Below, piece by piece: positions 1-12,200 of a stretch of DNA of 64,000 bases (position 1 is its first letter; every line of letters begins with the position of its first letter). A model generated the notes under the pieces. That model saw nothing but the letters and a program-made list of their open reading frames with translations. It was not told the origin of the DNA and ran no database searches. The stretch comes from Anarhynchus alexandrinus (taxonomy: Eukaryota > Chordata > Aves > Charadriiformes > Charadriidae), in assembly GCA_008711295.1 (NCBI GenBank), contig VUYV01000502.1, positions 178,718 to 242,717 on the forward strand, read 5' to 3'. The position numbers and the translations under genes were made by a program.

Positions 1-3000
1 AGGAAGGGAACGGGTGAGCTTCAGTCCGGTAAGATGTTAAAATAGCAGGAAAGGGCAAACTTCGTTCACAGCTTACTCACGTTGGCACATTTGCTGAAGT
101 CTCTACAACAACCTTTTCCACCAAGAAGGGAGGTGCAAACCCATCGCAGAGTTTTACCCTTGCAGCTGGATGTGCCACACAAGCAGGCACGCAGGAAACA
201 CTTAATTTTGCGGAGTTATTTCATCTCATAAAAATAACATTTAAAAAAGGAGTATTGGCCCTCTAAAGGACATCTGGTGGAAATTCCGTGTGCCGAGCAT
301 CTGATGAATGACTCTGAACGAGTTATTTTAGCTGTCATGTCACTGGATTGACAGCGGTCCCCCGTTAGAAGAGGCTAACCCAGGCGTCACACGCGACACA
401 CGCTTCAGGGACGAGCTCTGGCAGAGCCCAGATTATTGGAGGATGGTGTTAAACAACAAGCTACCGGGAAATACCAGCCCACGTACAGCACCGGTCTCTT
501 GCCAGTCAAAATATGGATGCAAAACAAGGCGCTCTGCTTCCTTGGCAGTGGAGGGAAAGCCCGGGTGGGTTGGGAGAAGGCAGCGCTTCTCCTCCGTCTC
601 CACCCAGGCTGCTCTGGGGAAATGCAAACAGCAAGGTCAGCACATGAGCTCTCAACTTAAGCTCGGTCGGATGATGTGAAGAACTCGCCTGGATTGCAGG
701 TTGCATCCGGAACGAGCAGTCTCACGGGTGTTCTTCCCTAAGTTTGAGAAGCGCAGGTGCATTTATTCATCACTTTGAGCCTGGAAGCCCTCCCTGCGGA
801 CCATGATCCTGCTGCAAAGCTGTATAGCAAAGCCCTTACAGTCCTGCCCCAAAGATCTTACCGGCCCAGCATAAAACAGGCAACCAAAGATGGGTTCAGA
901 CAAACAGAGAAACAAAAGGAGGATATCCTGATGGCACAGCCATGTCTTGGGCCCTGGAACAGACCTTTCACACTAAGTTTTGTATTGGGAAGGACAAGGG
1001 AGTAGCAGTCAAGGATAAATGAACCAAGTGTGAAATCTGGACATCATCGCACTTGGCATAACCTCACCGAAAACAAACATTCCTGACTGTGTAGTCGAAG
1101 TCAGCATTGGTCTCGTATCCGTTTGCATGTGGAGAAGTGGGGAGTGAGGACAAAAAGATGTAAAGCAAGAAGAACTGAATAGAAAAATACCCAGCAAACT
1201 ATAGAAAGATGACAACTACTCAAATGTAAATTGCTCATCCTCAACTAAGCTCATTTCCATTTTTAAAAATACTCTGGTGAACGCAGGGAGGTTACCCCGC
1301 TCCTGTACAACATGTGGTGGCTCACACGCCTCGTAACACAGAGGGCAACTGCAGCGCATGGGAAATGGATGCTGTGACAGGTCACTGGTGATTTATACTG
1401 CACCACTCGCAGAAGTGATTGCCATAGTACCCAGACAGCGCTGGGCTCTGACACGCTGCACTAACACTAAATTTCTCACCAAGATCTAGCGGGAGTCAAA
1501 GACACCAAACGCAGAAGCCATTCACAAAAAAAAACCAAACTTGGAGATTGAGTTAAATTCCCACCTACAGACAAAAAGGAAGAGAAAGTATTTTGTGGTG
1601 ACTTTAATACATACAGCACCATCATGATCAAGCACTACATAATTTACATCTGCCTTTATCAGGAACACGTTTTCCGTGGTCTCTTTCCAAAATGGCAAAC
1701 ACCGCCCGTCAGCTGTTCTTCCATCCATTTAACCAGGAAAAGGCCAACGTGCTTTACTTTTTGTCTCATCCCCCAAAACATTTGCCCCTCACGCACAACG
1801 GCACACGACAGGCGCAGGACTTGAAGCAGCGTGTCCCTGCCCATGCCATGGACACGCCGCTGCCTTTCGGTACCAAAGTTTTGAACGCAGCCCCGCACGC
1901 CCTCAGCAGCTCCGGGCTTTGGGCAAAGAGAGCAAGAGAGGAGCCGGCCCCATTGTGCAGCATCTCCGGGAGCCCTTTGTTAGCAGCGCTCACTGCCTGC
2001 CCGTGCCCTGCTGCGCGGGGACCGTGCCAGCCACAGCGCGCTTGCCCGCACCTCCTGCCTGCACCTCCTGCCCACAGCGCGTCAGCTCGAGGGTGGAGTG
2101 GAAAGGCCACGGTGAGCGAGCAGAGGCCCCGAGAGGGGTTAAGAGCTGCTTTATTGGGTTTTGTGAGCTGACTTGGGATGGCCACAGGGATGCTCAGGAA
2201 AGCACAAACTCACGACGGCCCCCGGGGCTGCGACGCTGGGAAAAACTTTGCCCATTTGCAGCTCGTGAAGCGCAGCGCAAGGAATTGGATGCAAAGCGAA
2301 GATGCCACCTTCAAAATCAGTGCAACAAACACTTGTGTATCATAGACGGGGTGTGAAATGCACAACCAATACGTGGCAGCTGGAAAACAGCCTGTTTCTT
2401 CCATGTACCGCAAAACAATACCGATGCTGTGGGAGCAATGGGTTTGCAGCACGTTTGGCCCCTGACACAGCACACGGCTTCCTTCCCTCCTCAGGCACTC
2501 GCACACAGAGGCTCTCACTCCATCCCCTCCTCTGGCAGCAAAGGAGCCTGCGAGTCAATCATCCTTCCCGAAGGAGGATCACTGCCATGTCTCCCAGCTC
2601 CCAGCCTTTAAGGTGGAAAAGCACGAGAGACACCTATTCATTATCCTGCTCCCACCGCCCGGGTCCCACCTTCCACGCGAGTAATTGCAGAGGACAATGC
2701 TGGGGACACGCATGCACACGCGCGCATGCAACAGCAACCTCCAGCTCTGGCAGAGAAGCATCTTCCAGTTTACTTGCTAACTCCCCAAAATCAGGACAAT
2801 CGAAAGATCCACCCGTTTGTGTAAAGGAAGGACCACCTCCACGGGCGATTGCCATTTGCATACAGCTGAGAACCTGAGCTTTGCCAGGAGACACGGAGGA
2901 TTCTTTTTGCAAACCGCTTCGCATGCAGCACTTTCCCCATCACAAAACCCTGCTTTAGTGCTGGTGTGCGCGGTGTGGGGAGTTGGTTCCCATTGTTCCT

Positions 3001-3830
3001 CCGTCGCCGCTGCGAAAGCAGTGTGCACAGACGTGCGCTCGGATCCTTTTTTTTGTATTTTCCAGACTCCCCCTTCCCAAGGTTTCTCCTACCGAAGTGT
3101 TCCTCGTTTTCTTTTGGAGAAAATTACGCGAGCACCAGAGAAGAATATTTCCTTGCACGCATCTCCCTCCACCGCGCGCTCACACCCCTGAGCCTCCTGC
3201 AAATCAAAGCTGCACTTTCTCAGTTCCTAACACTTCTTGGCTCAAGCTCCCATTTCTCTCTTCTCTCTTTGTGAATAAGAGATCTGTGTACCGCCGGAGC
3301 CCTTCTCTCCCTCCCGCACAAGTAGCCCCAGAGCATCGCCGCGGCAGTTCCCTCCGTTCCTCCCCTACCCCTGTTCCGCACACAACCGGCTTTGCCATTT
3401 TTAATTAGAAAATGTGCATGCCAAGTGCGGCGAGAGCGGTGCAGCCCCAAAGAATCGCAGCCTAATAGAGTTGGAAGATGCTTTGCAGATAACTGCGTTT
3501 TCTGCCTTGCTAACTCATCCGCTGCTTTCATCCCTTTACCCAGCGAAGGCAACCCCTTCCCTTGGTTTCAGCATACAGACCCGAAAAGCTACAGGCGAAT
3601 ATATCCAATCGTAAGCGGGATCAGGTGCGAAAGAGAATGGGAACTAACCCTACCACCGCCACGGCACACACACACCTATTATGCCACCTCCTGCCACATT
3701 TCTCCTTTATTTTCCACAGATTTCCTTCTTTCCAGGGCTGCCCTTTCTCTCCAAGGCTGCGCAAGGCGCTTCTAACCCCGGGTTCCCCCTTCCCATCTGT
3801 GGGATGTGATGCAAAAGCTCACACTGGCGA
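1..3830. other. Unique, moderately GC-rich flank of the CpG island
   Basis: No gene can be supported here. The open frames are short, overlap on both strands and show no matching splice sites or recognisable domains. The sequence is not an obvious repeat and becomes richer in GC and CpG towards 4 kb. If the minus-strand donor at 4001/4002 is real, this is the first part of that gene's first intron. A plus-strand acceptor-like tract (T-rich, then 'ttttccag') ends near 3064, but no paired donor was seen. Two adjacent copies of 'cacctcctgcc' lie near 2048-2071, and an inverted TGACAG pair lies at 331-355. Confidence 0.6.
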
Positions 3831-3831
3831 G

Positions 3832-3865
3832 CAACAACAACAACAACCCCCCCCCCCAAAAAAAA
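3832..3865. repeat. (CAA)n, C11 and A8 low-complexity run
   Basis: Five CAA units (3832-3846) run into eleven C (3847-3857) and eight A (3858-3865). This is simple sequence at the edge of the CpG island. On the minus strand it reads T8-G11, which is prone to polymerase slippage and may be miscounted in the assembly. Confidence 0.9.
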
Positions 3866-3999
3866 TCCAAATCCTGCTCGCAGAAGGGGGGAGAGAAAAG
3901 TCCATTAGCACAAGAGAAAAGGGCACATTGCTTTGGGATGCGGCGAAAAAATCACCCTCGCCCCTCGGAGCGCAAAGGCAAATAAGGCAGAGCTGACTT

Positions 4000-4001
4000 A
4001 C
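4000..4001 (-). promoter_or_regulatory. Splice donor (GT of GTAAGT), minus strand
   Basis: Plus-strand 'acttac' at 3996-4001 is minus-strand GTAAGT, preceded on the exon side by CCG. The match to the U1 consensus is complete at the six intronic positions. Its position at the edge of the CpG island is the main reason for proposing a minus-strand transcript. Confidence 0.5.
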
Positions 4002-4159
4002 CGGAGACTCGAGGATGCAGGTTCGCCAGCGAAAACCCGAAGAGGAGAAAAACCAGCTTTGGTACCCAAACACATCCAAGACTATTCTCCATATTTCAAC
4101 ACGCACCTACAGATTGGGGTCCTGAGCACCAGCAGCAACCACACATGCACGCACAGCCC

Positions 4160-4190
<31 letters not shown>

Positions 4191-4380
4191 CTCGCCGGGG
4201 CTTTTCTTTCGGTCCCCGCTGACAGGGCTCAGCAAAGGGGGAAGGGGTGCGGAGGGAGGAAAAAAAGTTGCATTCAGTCCAGGAGGCTCCGAGGCTGCCG
4301 AGCGTGCGGGGAACTAACTCAAGGAGACGGGGAAGGATGGGGAAGGGTCCTCCCACCGCTGGAAAACCATACAGAGGAAA
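4002..4380 (-). other. Candidate 5' exon of an unidentified minus-strand gene
   Basis: Read on the minus strand, the sequence around 4002 is '...gagtctccg|gtaagtcag', a near-perfect splice donor (CG|GTAAGT). The exon side lies inside a CpG island, as expected for a vertebrate first exon. No ATG-started frame of useful length runs into the donor: the long minus frame crossing it (3819-4106) begins at a non-ATG codon and continues into the intron. The exon is therefore most likely 5' untranslated. The upstream limit is not visible; 4380, just short of an A-rich tract, is only a guess. The gene body would lie to the left of the window. I do not recognise the gene. A long non-coding RNA is equally possible. 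Confidence 0.4.
4162..4194. repeat. (TCC)n polypyrimidine microsatellite
   Basis: Mostly TCC/TCT triplets on the plus strand, giving a (GGA)n purine run on the minus strand. It lies within the proposed minus-strand exon. GGA runs can form G-quadruplex or triplex structures, but this is only a possibility here. Confidence 0.85.
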
Positions 4381-4390
4381 ATCCTGCCCC

Positions 4391-4410
4391 AAANAAAAAA
4401 AAAAAAAAAA
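4391..4410. repeat. Poly(A) run with an ambiguous base
   Basis: About 19 A with one N at 4394. The ambiguous call probably reflects homopolymer length uncertainty. Confidence 0.9.
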
Positions 4411-4712
4411 GAGAGATAAATCAGAAGCATCAAAAGAGCGGCGGCGGCTCCATGTCCAACGCCGTGCGGCGTAAAAAAAGAAGAATAAAAAATAAGATTA
4501 AAAAATGAGGCGGGAGCGGGAGCGGGGGGAGCCCCGGTGCACGCGTAGAAGAAGCGGGAGCGGAGGTGCGGCTCCTTCCCGGCGGGGCTCCGGCAGCGGC
4601 CGCCGGAGGAGGGACGAGCTGCGGCGTCTCAGTGGTTACGGGCGCTGCCGCCCGCAGGCTGCCGAGCCCGGGGGTGCGGCGGCAGCGGCCATGGGGCGGG
4701 GGCGGCGGGAGC

Positions 4713-5369
4713 NNNNNNNNNNNNNNNNNNNNNNNNNNNNNNNNNNNNNNNNNNNNNNNNNNNNNNNNNNNNNNNNNNNNNNNNNNNNNNNNNNNNNNNN
4801 NNNNNNNNNNNNNNNNNNNNNNNNNNNNNNNNNNNNNNNNNNNNNNNNNNNNNNNNNNNNNNNNNNNNNNNNNNNNNNNNNNNNNNNNNNNNNNNNNNNN
4901 NNNNNNNNNNNNNNNNNNNNNNNNNNNNNNNNNNNNNNNNNNNNNNNNNNNNNNNNNNNNNNNNNNNNNNNNNNNNNNNNNNNNNNNNNNNNNNNNNNNN
5001 NNNNNNNNNNNNNNNNNNNNNNNNNNNNNNNNNNNNNNNNNNNNNNNNNNNNNNNNNNNNNNNNNNNNNNNNNNNNNNNNNNNNNNNNNNNNNNNNNNNN
5101 NNNNNNNNNNNNNNNNNNNNNNNNNNNNNNNNNNNNNNNNNNNNNNNNNNNNNNNNNNNNNNNNNNNNNNNNNNNNNNNNNNNNNNNNNNNNNNNNNNNN
5201 NNNNNNNNNNNNNNNNNNNNNNNNNNNNNNNNNNNNNNNNNNNNNNNNNNNNNNNNNNNNNNNNNNNNNNNNNNNNNNNNNNNNNNNNNNNNNNNNNNNN
5301 NNNNNNNNNNNNNNNNNNNNNNNNNNNNNNNNNNNNNNNNNNNNNNNNNNNNNNNNNNNNNNNNNNNNN
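4713..5369. other. Assembly gap (657 N)
   Basis: An uninterrupted run of N. It begins inside very GC-rich sequence and ends inside a CR1 repeat. GC-rich promoter sequence in birds is often missing from short-read assemblies, so the transcription start of the neighbouring gene is probably hidden here. The size is not a round placeholder, so it may be an estimate from read pairs. Open frames that appear to cross it are artefacts. Confidence 0.99.
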
Positions 5370-5457
5370 GGGAGGTGTCCCTGCCCATGGCAGGGGGATG
5401 GGACTGGATGGTCTTTAAGGTTCCTTCCAACCTAAACCATTCTATGATTCTACGATC
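5370..5457 (+). mobile_element. CR1 LINE, 3' end fragment
   Basis: Matches the avian CR1 3' tail: 'ggaggtgtccctgcccatgg', then 'ccttccaacctaaaccattc' and a terminal 'tatgattcta'. The 5' side runs into the assembly gap, so the element is longer than shown. CR1 is a non-LTR retrotransposon whose copies are usually severely 5'-truncated. No intact reading frame is present. Confidence 0.93.
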
Positions 5458-8400
5458 TCTTGAGCATGTATTTTGGATGAGTGAGAATCAACAGCTCCAA
5501 CATTTACATGAAGTGCACCGCAGGGGAAACAAGATTCAGATCCCAGGTAGAAGGCTGCAGCTCAGATGTTTTTCTTCTGGGATTCTGACTTTCAGCACAA
5601 CTTTATGCAAGAATAGTTTAAAATAACCAGCAAACCAATATGCTCTGCCTGCAATCATTGCTTTGTCTTAATTAGAGCGTGTCATGCCTTAGGTCAAACT
5701 GTGGTCTCTGCAGCAGCAAAAGCATTGCCAGCAGCGGAGGAACCCCAACCTTGTACAGCTTGCTTGGCCGCTCTCCACCCGCTTTTCCTGCAAGCCAAAC
5801 ATGCATTTCAGTAACTTTTTGGCTGCTGGAAAAGCACACGTTGGGTAGGATGTGAAAGCTGAGGAGCTCAGACAACTAATTGAGTGAGTGAATTTCCACT
5901 GGTCAGGCACAAGTCTTCTGGAAATGCCTTCACCACCTGCCTATAGACTTCTGCGTGTGTGGGGGGGTCTCTCTAGAAATGACCCAGGCCAGGCCTCAGG
6001 GCAAGAGCGGGATGAGGCCACCAAGGGCCCTGGGGAGGACACCCTGCCTCCCTGTTCCTCACAATGGACCAACCTTGCTCCACCACCCTCACCATTCCCT
6101 GCTCTCAAGGGAGCTCCCATTGCCATCCCCAGGAGTTGTCACACACCAAATCCTCTGCTCTGGCTTTGCAAGATGTCCCTCTCTGCAAAGACTGTATGTC
6201 TGGCACTTGTTGCTGTTTCTCTGGAACTTGCCTCCGCTGTTTTCTCTGGTTTTGCTTATATTTTGCTCTTTTCTTTTTCCTCACTTCCTCTGTGACCTGT
6301 CTTCTCTCTGTTCTCACTAGCACCATCGCGACTTCTGCACGTGCACCAGAATTATAGCCTGATTGTCCAACACAGGTCTCGCAATGATGACTTTCTACCT
6401 GGTGGTGGGACACCTCCATGCCCTGGACTCCCACGGATGCACAAAGGGATTTTCTCTGAACAGCCTTGCTCTATTTTCTATTCTCAATAATTATTCTGCA
6501 ATGTGAGATAACTGCATGAAAAAGTTGCATCTGGTCCATTATCAGGCAGGTTAAAAGAGAGCAGCCCTTATTGAAAGGGAAAGGACGGCGTGCAGCAGGC
6601 ATCTCTAGTTGGGGGTGGGTTTTCCCCCTTCTGCTTTCCCCAGCACGCTCCAACATGCAATTCCGTAATTCTGCTGTGCCACACAACAACACTTCCCAGC
6701 GTGAGCCCCAAGTGGCTCTTCACAACCTGTTTCTAAAAACCGCCCTTCCAAAATCAGCCTTTCCTTGACTGTCTGCTCATGTAGCACAAACACTTTTCCT
6801 CCTGCAAAGCTTAATTTTACAAATACAAAAAAGCTTTAACTCTAAATACGGATTTGGCTCTGAGGAAATAGCAAGCTGAGCAAACGCGGTTTTAAACAGA
6901 ACCCAGACTCCTGCCAATATGTAGCCAAGACCCTTTCGAGTTGAACACGCAGAGCAACACATGGCGATAATCTTACAACTTGTAGCCACATTGAGACGGG
7001 AGTTTCTCTCTGACGTTCTACCAGTCCTTTGGGGAGCAGACCCTTCCCTATGAAACAGCACTCTTGACTTCAAAGCACGGGGAACGTCTGCACGTGCAAG
7101 TCTACGTGGCCAAGAATACCACAAACGGGACTGGAATCTCTCACCCAGCACATGACTTGATGTGCTATGTGAAGCCTGAAGAGCAAAACGTGGTCAGGGA
7201 GAAGCAGGCAAATTTTCTCGTTTATAAAAAAAACCCAAAATATATAACATTTGGATCAGTCAGCCTAAGGCTAAACAGGACTGTAGGTACAACCATACCA
7301 CTGCAGCTCAGCTGGTTGAAGGTGTCACTGAGAGCCTTTACACTGCAGTTTGCAAGTTCTATATCTTGGTTTTCTATTTCACTTTCTCACGTATTCTAGT
7401 GGTGAAAAGAAGTCTTGCTGTGCTGCATATGAAAGTAAACAACGAGCAAAGACAGAGCACTAGACGCAGCCGTTCTCTCTCAAGCTGTCCGGCAGAGTTA
7501 TATGGCAATTGTGTACTTTTTCCAACTTCGGAGCGAATGTTGGTGGAGGACAAACAGAACTGATGCGAACCAAGCAGAAAACAGGCGAGCGCTGTGCTTT
7601 CTTCCGACGTGTGATCTCTCTTGTTTTTGCCTTGAGCTTCTTCAGGAACAGACTGCCAATCGTGCTGCGCTGTGCACTGGGGGGGTTATGAGCTTCACAA
7701 ATGGGTGAGCAGGTTTTCACCACTAAACTCATTTTTTTCGCTTTCAATCTGAATGCGGATCCCGAGGGATAAAAGGCTGGTGAGTGCCTTAAAGCAAACA
7801 GGCTCCGCATCAATGAAAGTTAGCATTGCTGGGGAAGTAAGGGGATACAGAGACCAGTAAAGCCAAATCTGGGTCTTAGGACAAACAGCTGCCCAGTCCG
7901 TCACTGCATCCTGCTGTGGCAAGATGGGCAACAACTGCCTGAACTGCTCAGCTGCACTCTTCCCTTAGGCTATGGAAAAGTCTTGCTGTTTTGCCTACAG
8001 CCCCACAGCTGTAGAGGGTCCCCAAAACCCTGGAGAGGGTCTTCGAGTCAGATCCAGATCCTAAAAACCGCAGGAGATGATGCAATGGAGATTAAAAAAA
8101 TCAGCCTTGGGTTTACTTTAAGGCTTTTTGCCAACAGGCTTTTTTGCACATACATTTTCTCCAGTAAAACCTTCTGCCTTCCTCACTCAAAACCCATACC
8201 TTCTACTGTGCCGGAAAAAAAAAATGGAGATTCACGGGCTGAGAAGTTATAAGAGCGGGTGTGACCCTGAAAGGTGAGGGGTTAAAAGCACTCACTGGGC
8301 TGGAGGAGATTTCCCTTCCTGTCCACTCAATGAAAACCTCCAAGCTGTTCTGTATCCGCCAGTCGCCGGCTACAGCCGATACGCTGATGGGAAGCGTGGA

Positions 8401-8994
8401 GCCTGCCCCGGGGCCGCAGGCGTTCCGCAGGCGTTCAGCTCCACAGCGATGTTTTCCATCACGTATGATTTCCTTTGTGCGTCTCACCTGGTATGAACGA
8501 GTCGGCTTTTCCTTCTCTAACCCCCACGATGTTGTGCAATGCTCAACGGACTATTCAAGGCAGAAGACTGCAGAGTTTACTCTCTAACACACTACTACTT
8601 TTCGAGGATCTGGTTCTCTCTACCTCAAGAGACCTGTTCAAAAACTTGAACATTTCTTTTACTGACTTTTACATCCCAATAACCATGTTTAAGGTACTAT
8701 TATCCAGTGTAAGATTATGTGCAATTACCTCCTTCTCATGTAATTTTGTTCTCCAGAATTACCACTCCCCTTTCATTTGTTACAAGGAATATTTTATACA
8801 CCTTTATGAATTCATCCAACTCTGCAGCAGATCAGAACACATAATTTCATCACACTTACTTAAGTGCCTTTTAAACGTAATTAGAAAATTGGTGCAAGTC
8901 AAACTAAGCTGCAGTGAAGTTTTCTCCTTTCCTACCTGTTTTTCTTCCTACCATCCTTCACAGTACTGCTCTCCCTGATGTGGGCTCCCATGAA
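5458..8994. other. Unique sequence without a supported gene
   Basis: No repeat family or gene recognised. A pyrimidine-rich run at about 6190-6330 ends in AG near 6320 and looks like a splice acceptor, but no exon with a donor follows. AT-rich patches occur near 7219-7250 and 8650-8900. The 167-codon plus frame at 8475-8978 has no recognisable domain and an unremarkable composition. Confidence 0.6.
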
Positions 8995-9214
8995 ACCATA
9001 GAATCACAGAATGGTTTGGGTTGGAAGGGACCTCAAAGACCATCTAGTTCCAACCCCCTGCCATGGGCAGGGACACCTCCCACCAGCCCAGGTTGCTCCA
9101 AGCCCCGTCCAACCTGGCCTTGAACATCTCCAGGGATGGGGCAGCCACAGCTTCTCTGGGCAATGTGTTCCAGTGCCTCACTACCCTCAGAGTGAAAAAT
9201 GGGCCTCATTCCTA
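8995..9214 (-). mobile_element. CR1 LINE, 3' fragment
   Basis: Reverse-complement CR1: it starts with 'catagaatcacagaatggtt', continues through 'ggttggaagggacctcaaag' and 'ccaggttgctccaagccccg', and ends in the 'ctaccctcagagtgaaaaat' zone. 5'-truncated, non-coding. The close match to the avian consensus suggests a fairly recent copy. Confidence 0.95.
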
Positions 9215-12200
9215 GCTGGTTCTGCAGTGATAGCACGGTGACCCTCGTCCTACCAGTGCCAAAGTCACTGCACATGCAATCTGCCATCCCCACGTGCTGC
9301 CAAGCGTACCTTCTCCTACCAGGCACAGCGGGAACGCTTTGAAAGATCAAAACATCCTCTGTACGTTCTTCCATGGCTGCGGCATCTTTCCATTATGAAG
9401 TGCCACCCAATGCCTCTTAGAGATTTTATATTTTTTTGTTATAATTAACTTAATTTCATTGGGTTTTTTGTTTAACTCACTGTTTTCTTAACATAAGCAT
9501 TAAGTAGCCACAATAACAGCCACAGTGATGTTACTCCAGCATACCTCAGAGCAGAATTTAGTCCCTCTTGCAAAAAACCTTAAATTACCGAGCTTATTAG
9601 AGAGATGAGATAAAGTAAGAGTCTTTAGTTTTCATGCGAAAGAGAGAATGCTTTTTGCTTCGGCAAGACAAGCAACTACTTCAATTGCCTCAGCACCTTT
9701 TTTGAAGAAAGCAGCACATCTGTGGCTTCACCCTCCTCTAAAGCAGAGTATTGGATTTGCTGCCTTGAGAAATCTAGGTCTAACACCGTATGATAAGTTC
9801 TTGTTTTCCTGTGATTAGAGTTTAATCACCGTTCCCGTTTTGCCACTTGTAAGTCAAGCTGGTAAATCTAAATGTTGTTTCTCTCCTGCACAGTCCTTGC
9901 ATTGGTTCACATTCTCCTGTGCACTGAGCAGCTTCTAAATAAGCGTCCACGCAGCACTTAAGCTGAAATAACTCCATCCTGAGCAATAAAACTGTCACAT
10001 CGTCGCAGGTAAAGGTGGCCATCCACCAGGCTGCTGCCAGCGGTCGAGCCGTCCCGCTAGCACACATCCTCCGGGCTTTTAAATTCCCCGCGGCTGAGCA
10101 CGGTCAGTGGGAGAAGGCGGCCACTTGCCTGTATCATACACCCGTGGTGGTCCAGAGAGCCCTTCGCGGGTCACACACACCCTCAGCCCAAGCTCTGAGT
10201 TTACAGGGAACCTCACCGAGCGAGGAGAAATTGCTGCTCTATCACACAGGTTTTGCGACCGCCGCATTGCCAGGAACGGCAGAGAGGATGTGGAAAGCAA
10301 CCATACTTCTCCTGGAGTTCACTTTTCAAGTTATAGGGATGCAGCTGTATTTTGGACCTTCCTGTTATCTCCCATATTTCATCAAAATAAATGAGTTCTT
10401 CCCCTCTCCTCCCACAACAACTTTATAACTTCAACAAAGGACAGTAAATCTGCTGTTACAAATAGGATTAAATGGTTTGTCTGCTGCAATATCCAAACTT
10501 TTAAAGATGCCGGTCCTTCTTCCTTTGATGATCCTGGACTTCAGCTGCCGAGATCCTCTCAAAGTTATCAAGCACAAGCAGTGAGAGATGTCTCAGCAAA
10601 GTTCACTCACATGCTGCTCTTCTCAAGGTCAGCATTCCTCCGTTTTCACCGATCCTCATTATAATTCCAGATGGGTATTTTCTTAGGAAAAGTTTCCTTT
10701 CTGGAAATCACATGAAGGTGCGACTGGCATTTCTCTAGAGGATCACAAACAAAAACTGCCAATTTTTCTGTTCTTACGCAAGAGGGTACAGGTCTTGTCC
10801 CAGCTGGATGAACTGTGGACTCTTCTGGACATCAAGCCACGTGAGAGTCAGCTCAGCCTTGTAAATTTATGAAAGTGACCTTCTTTCAGAGTAAAATGTA
10901 GCTGTGAAATTCTCAGTGACTTACCATCAGATGTTCAGGTGCCTCTGCTGCATTATGTTCTCTGATGGATTGCCAAGATGTTTCTTCTCCTAAAGCAGTT
11001 TTGAAGTCTCCTGGAAAGATTTGTTTTCCCTAAAGAGAGTGAGGGCAAAGTCCAGAGTACCTCGTGCCAGCACATGCTACAAAAATTCAACAACTCATGC
11101 CTCCTCCTGCAAAAAAAAAAAAGCGCAGTTTCTCTCTCTGCATTTTCCTGAAGGTTATCTTGAAGTCTGCCTGTGCCCAACACACTGTGTCATGCCCCCG
11201 TGGTTTACTGAAATCAGAGCACGCCCTTTGAGAAATCCTCATGCTTACATGGGGAAGCTGCCTGTAAGAGTTAGGTTGAAGAGTGAATTTGCTTCATTTT
11301 TAATGATTTTGTCAACTACGCTCATTTTATGACAGCTTTCAGGAACCAGTTCAGTGTATTTTCTGGGTTCCAGATGCCCTTTCTGTACTCCGCTCTCCAG
11401 GGAGCAAAGCTCTCTGAGCCACAGGGTCTCCTCTTCCCATCTCTCTCCTCCAAACAGACTCCTGTAGCCCACCCTAGTCCTACCCACCACAGGCACCTCT
11501 CCCCGCAAGCACTGTTTCCCTTCAGGAACCTGTGTGTCCCCTCCACGGATTTCAAGTTCTGAGGTTTTTTTAGAGCTCAGAGCAAATCCTGATCACTGGA
11601 TCCTCATCCTCAGCAAACGCTGCTGCTCCCCAGAGAAGGGGCTGGAGGAACTCTAGCATCACTAACCCCGTTGTCCTAATCTGCCCTGGGAGATAAGCGA
11701 CAGTGCTGCCAGCCAAAGCTGGATTCCCTATGTACCGGCACAATCCTGACAATGTTCTTTTGCCTTAAATTTTTGGCATGTAAAATGCAGATGTCTCCAC
11801 CTGACCTAATCATCTGAGGTTCTTCACTACAGTCAATAGAGTGAAAACCCAGTTTCAACGCATCGCTCTTAGACACCTCCTTTAGGATCAGGCGAGCTAA
11901 ACTCTGGAAGAGCCTAATCCTTTCTCCATTGACCCTCGTGCTCAGCCAGATGACGCTGGGTTTGGAAACAGAGACATTTTTATACAACTAGCAGGGCACA
12001 GAAGTTACGCACGGACAGATTGCCAAAAGTCTCGCAGGGACACGTCTGATTTTAAGGGCATGAACAATCAGAAAAGCCCCACCGATGTCAACAGATTAGT
12101 CACAAAAGCAAAAGGCAGCAAGAGCTGAAAAGCTCCGCTAAATCAGATTCTCGCTCAATAGCAGGTCTCAGAGGATTACAGCTAATGCTACACTACTATA

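Larger units (their letters stand above)
4050..4712. promoter_or_regulatory. CpG-island promoter region, truncated by assembly gap
   Basis: CpG density rises sharply; for example, nine CpG occur in the 60 bases 4561-4620, against almost none in most of the window. GC-box-like GGGCGG occurs near 4694, and there are CGG/CCG-rich stretches but no TATA box in good context. Such islands mark vertebrate promoters, often bidirectional. The minus-strand donor at its left edge and the plus-strand ATG in Kozak context at 4690 suggest that transcripts could leave in both directions. An A-rich segment (4394-4505) interrupts the island. The core and right half are probably inside the gap. Confidence 0.7.

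Noticed and set aside
3819..4106. 95-codon minus frame over the proposed donor
   Set aside because: It starts at a non-ATG codon, runs through the splice donor into the intron side, and ends in translated C/A homopolymers.
4505..5626. Long open frames (up to 373 codons) across 4505-5626
   Set aside because: Most of each frame is N from the assembly gap, and the right end is CR1. They are artefacts, apart from the short GC-rich start discussed as a possible ATG.
8475..8978. 167-codon plus frame
   Set aside because: No recognisable domain, no splice context, and AT-rich composition. Length is within what chance gives in 64 kb.
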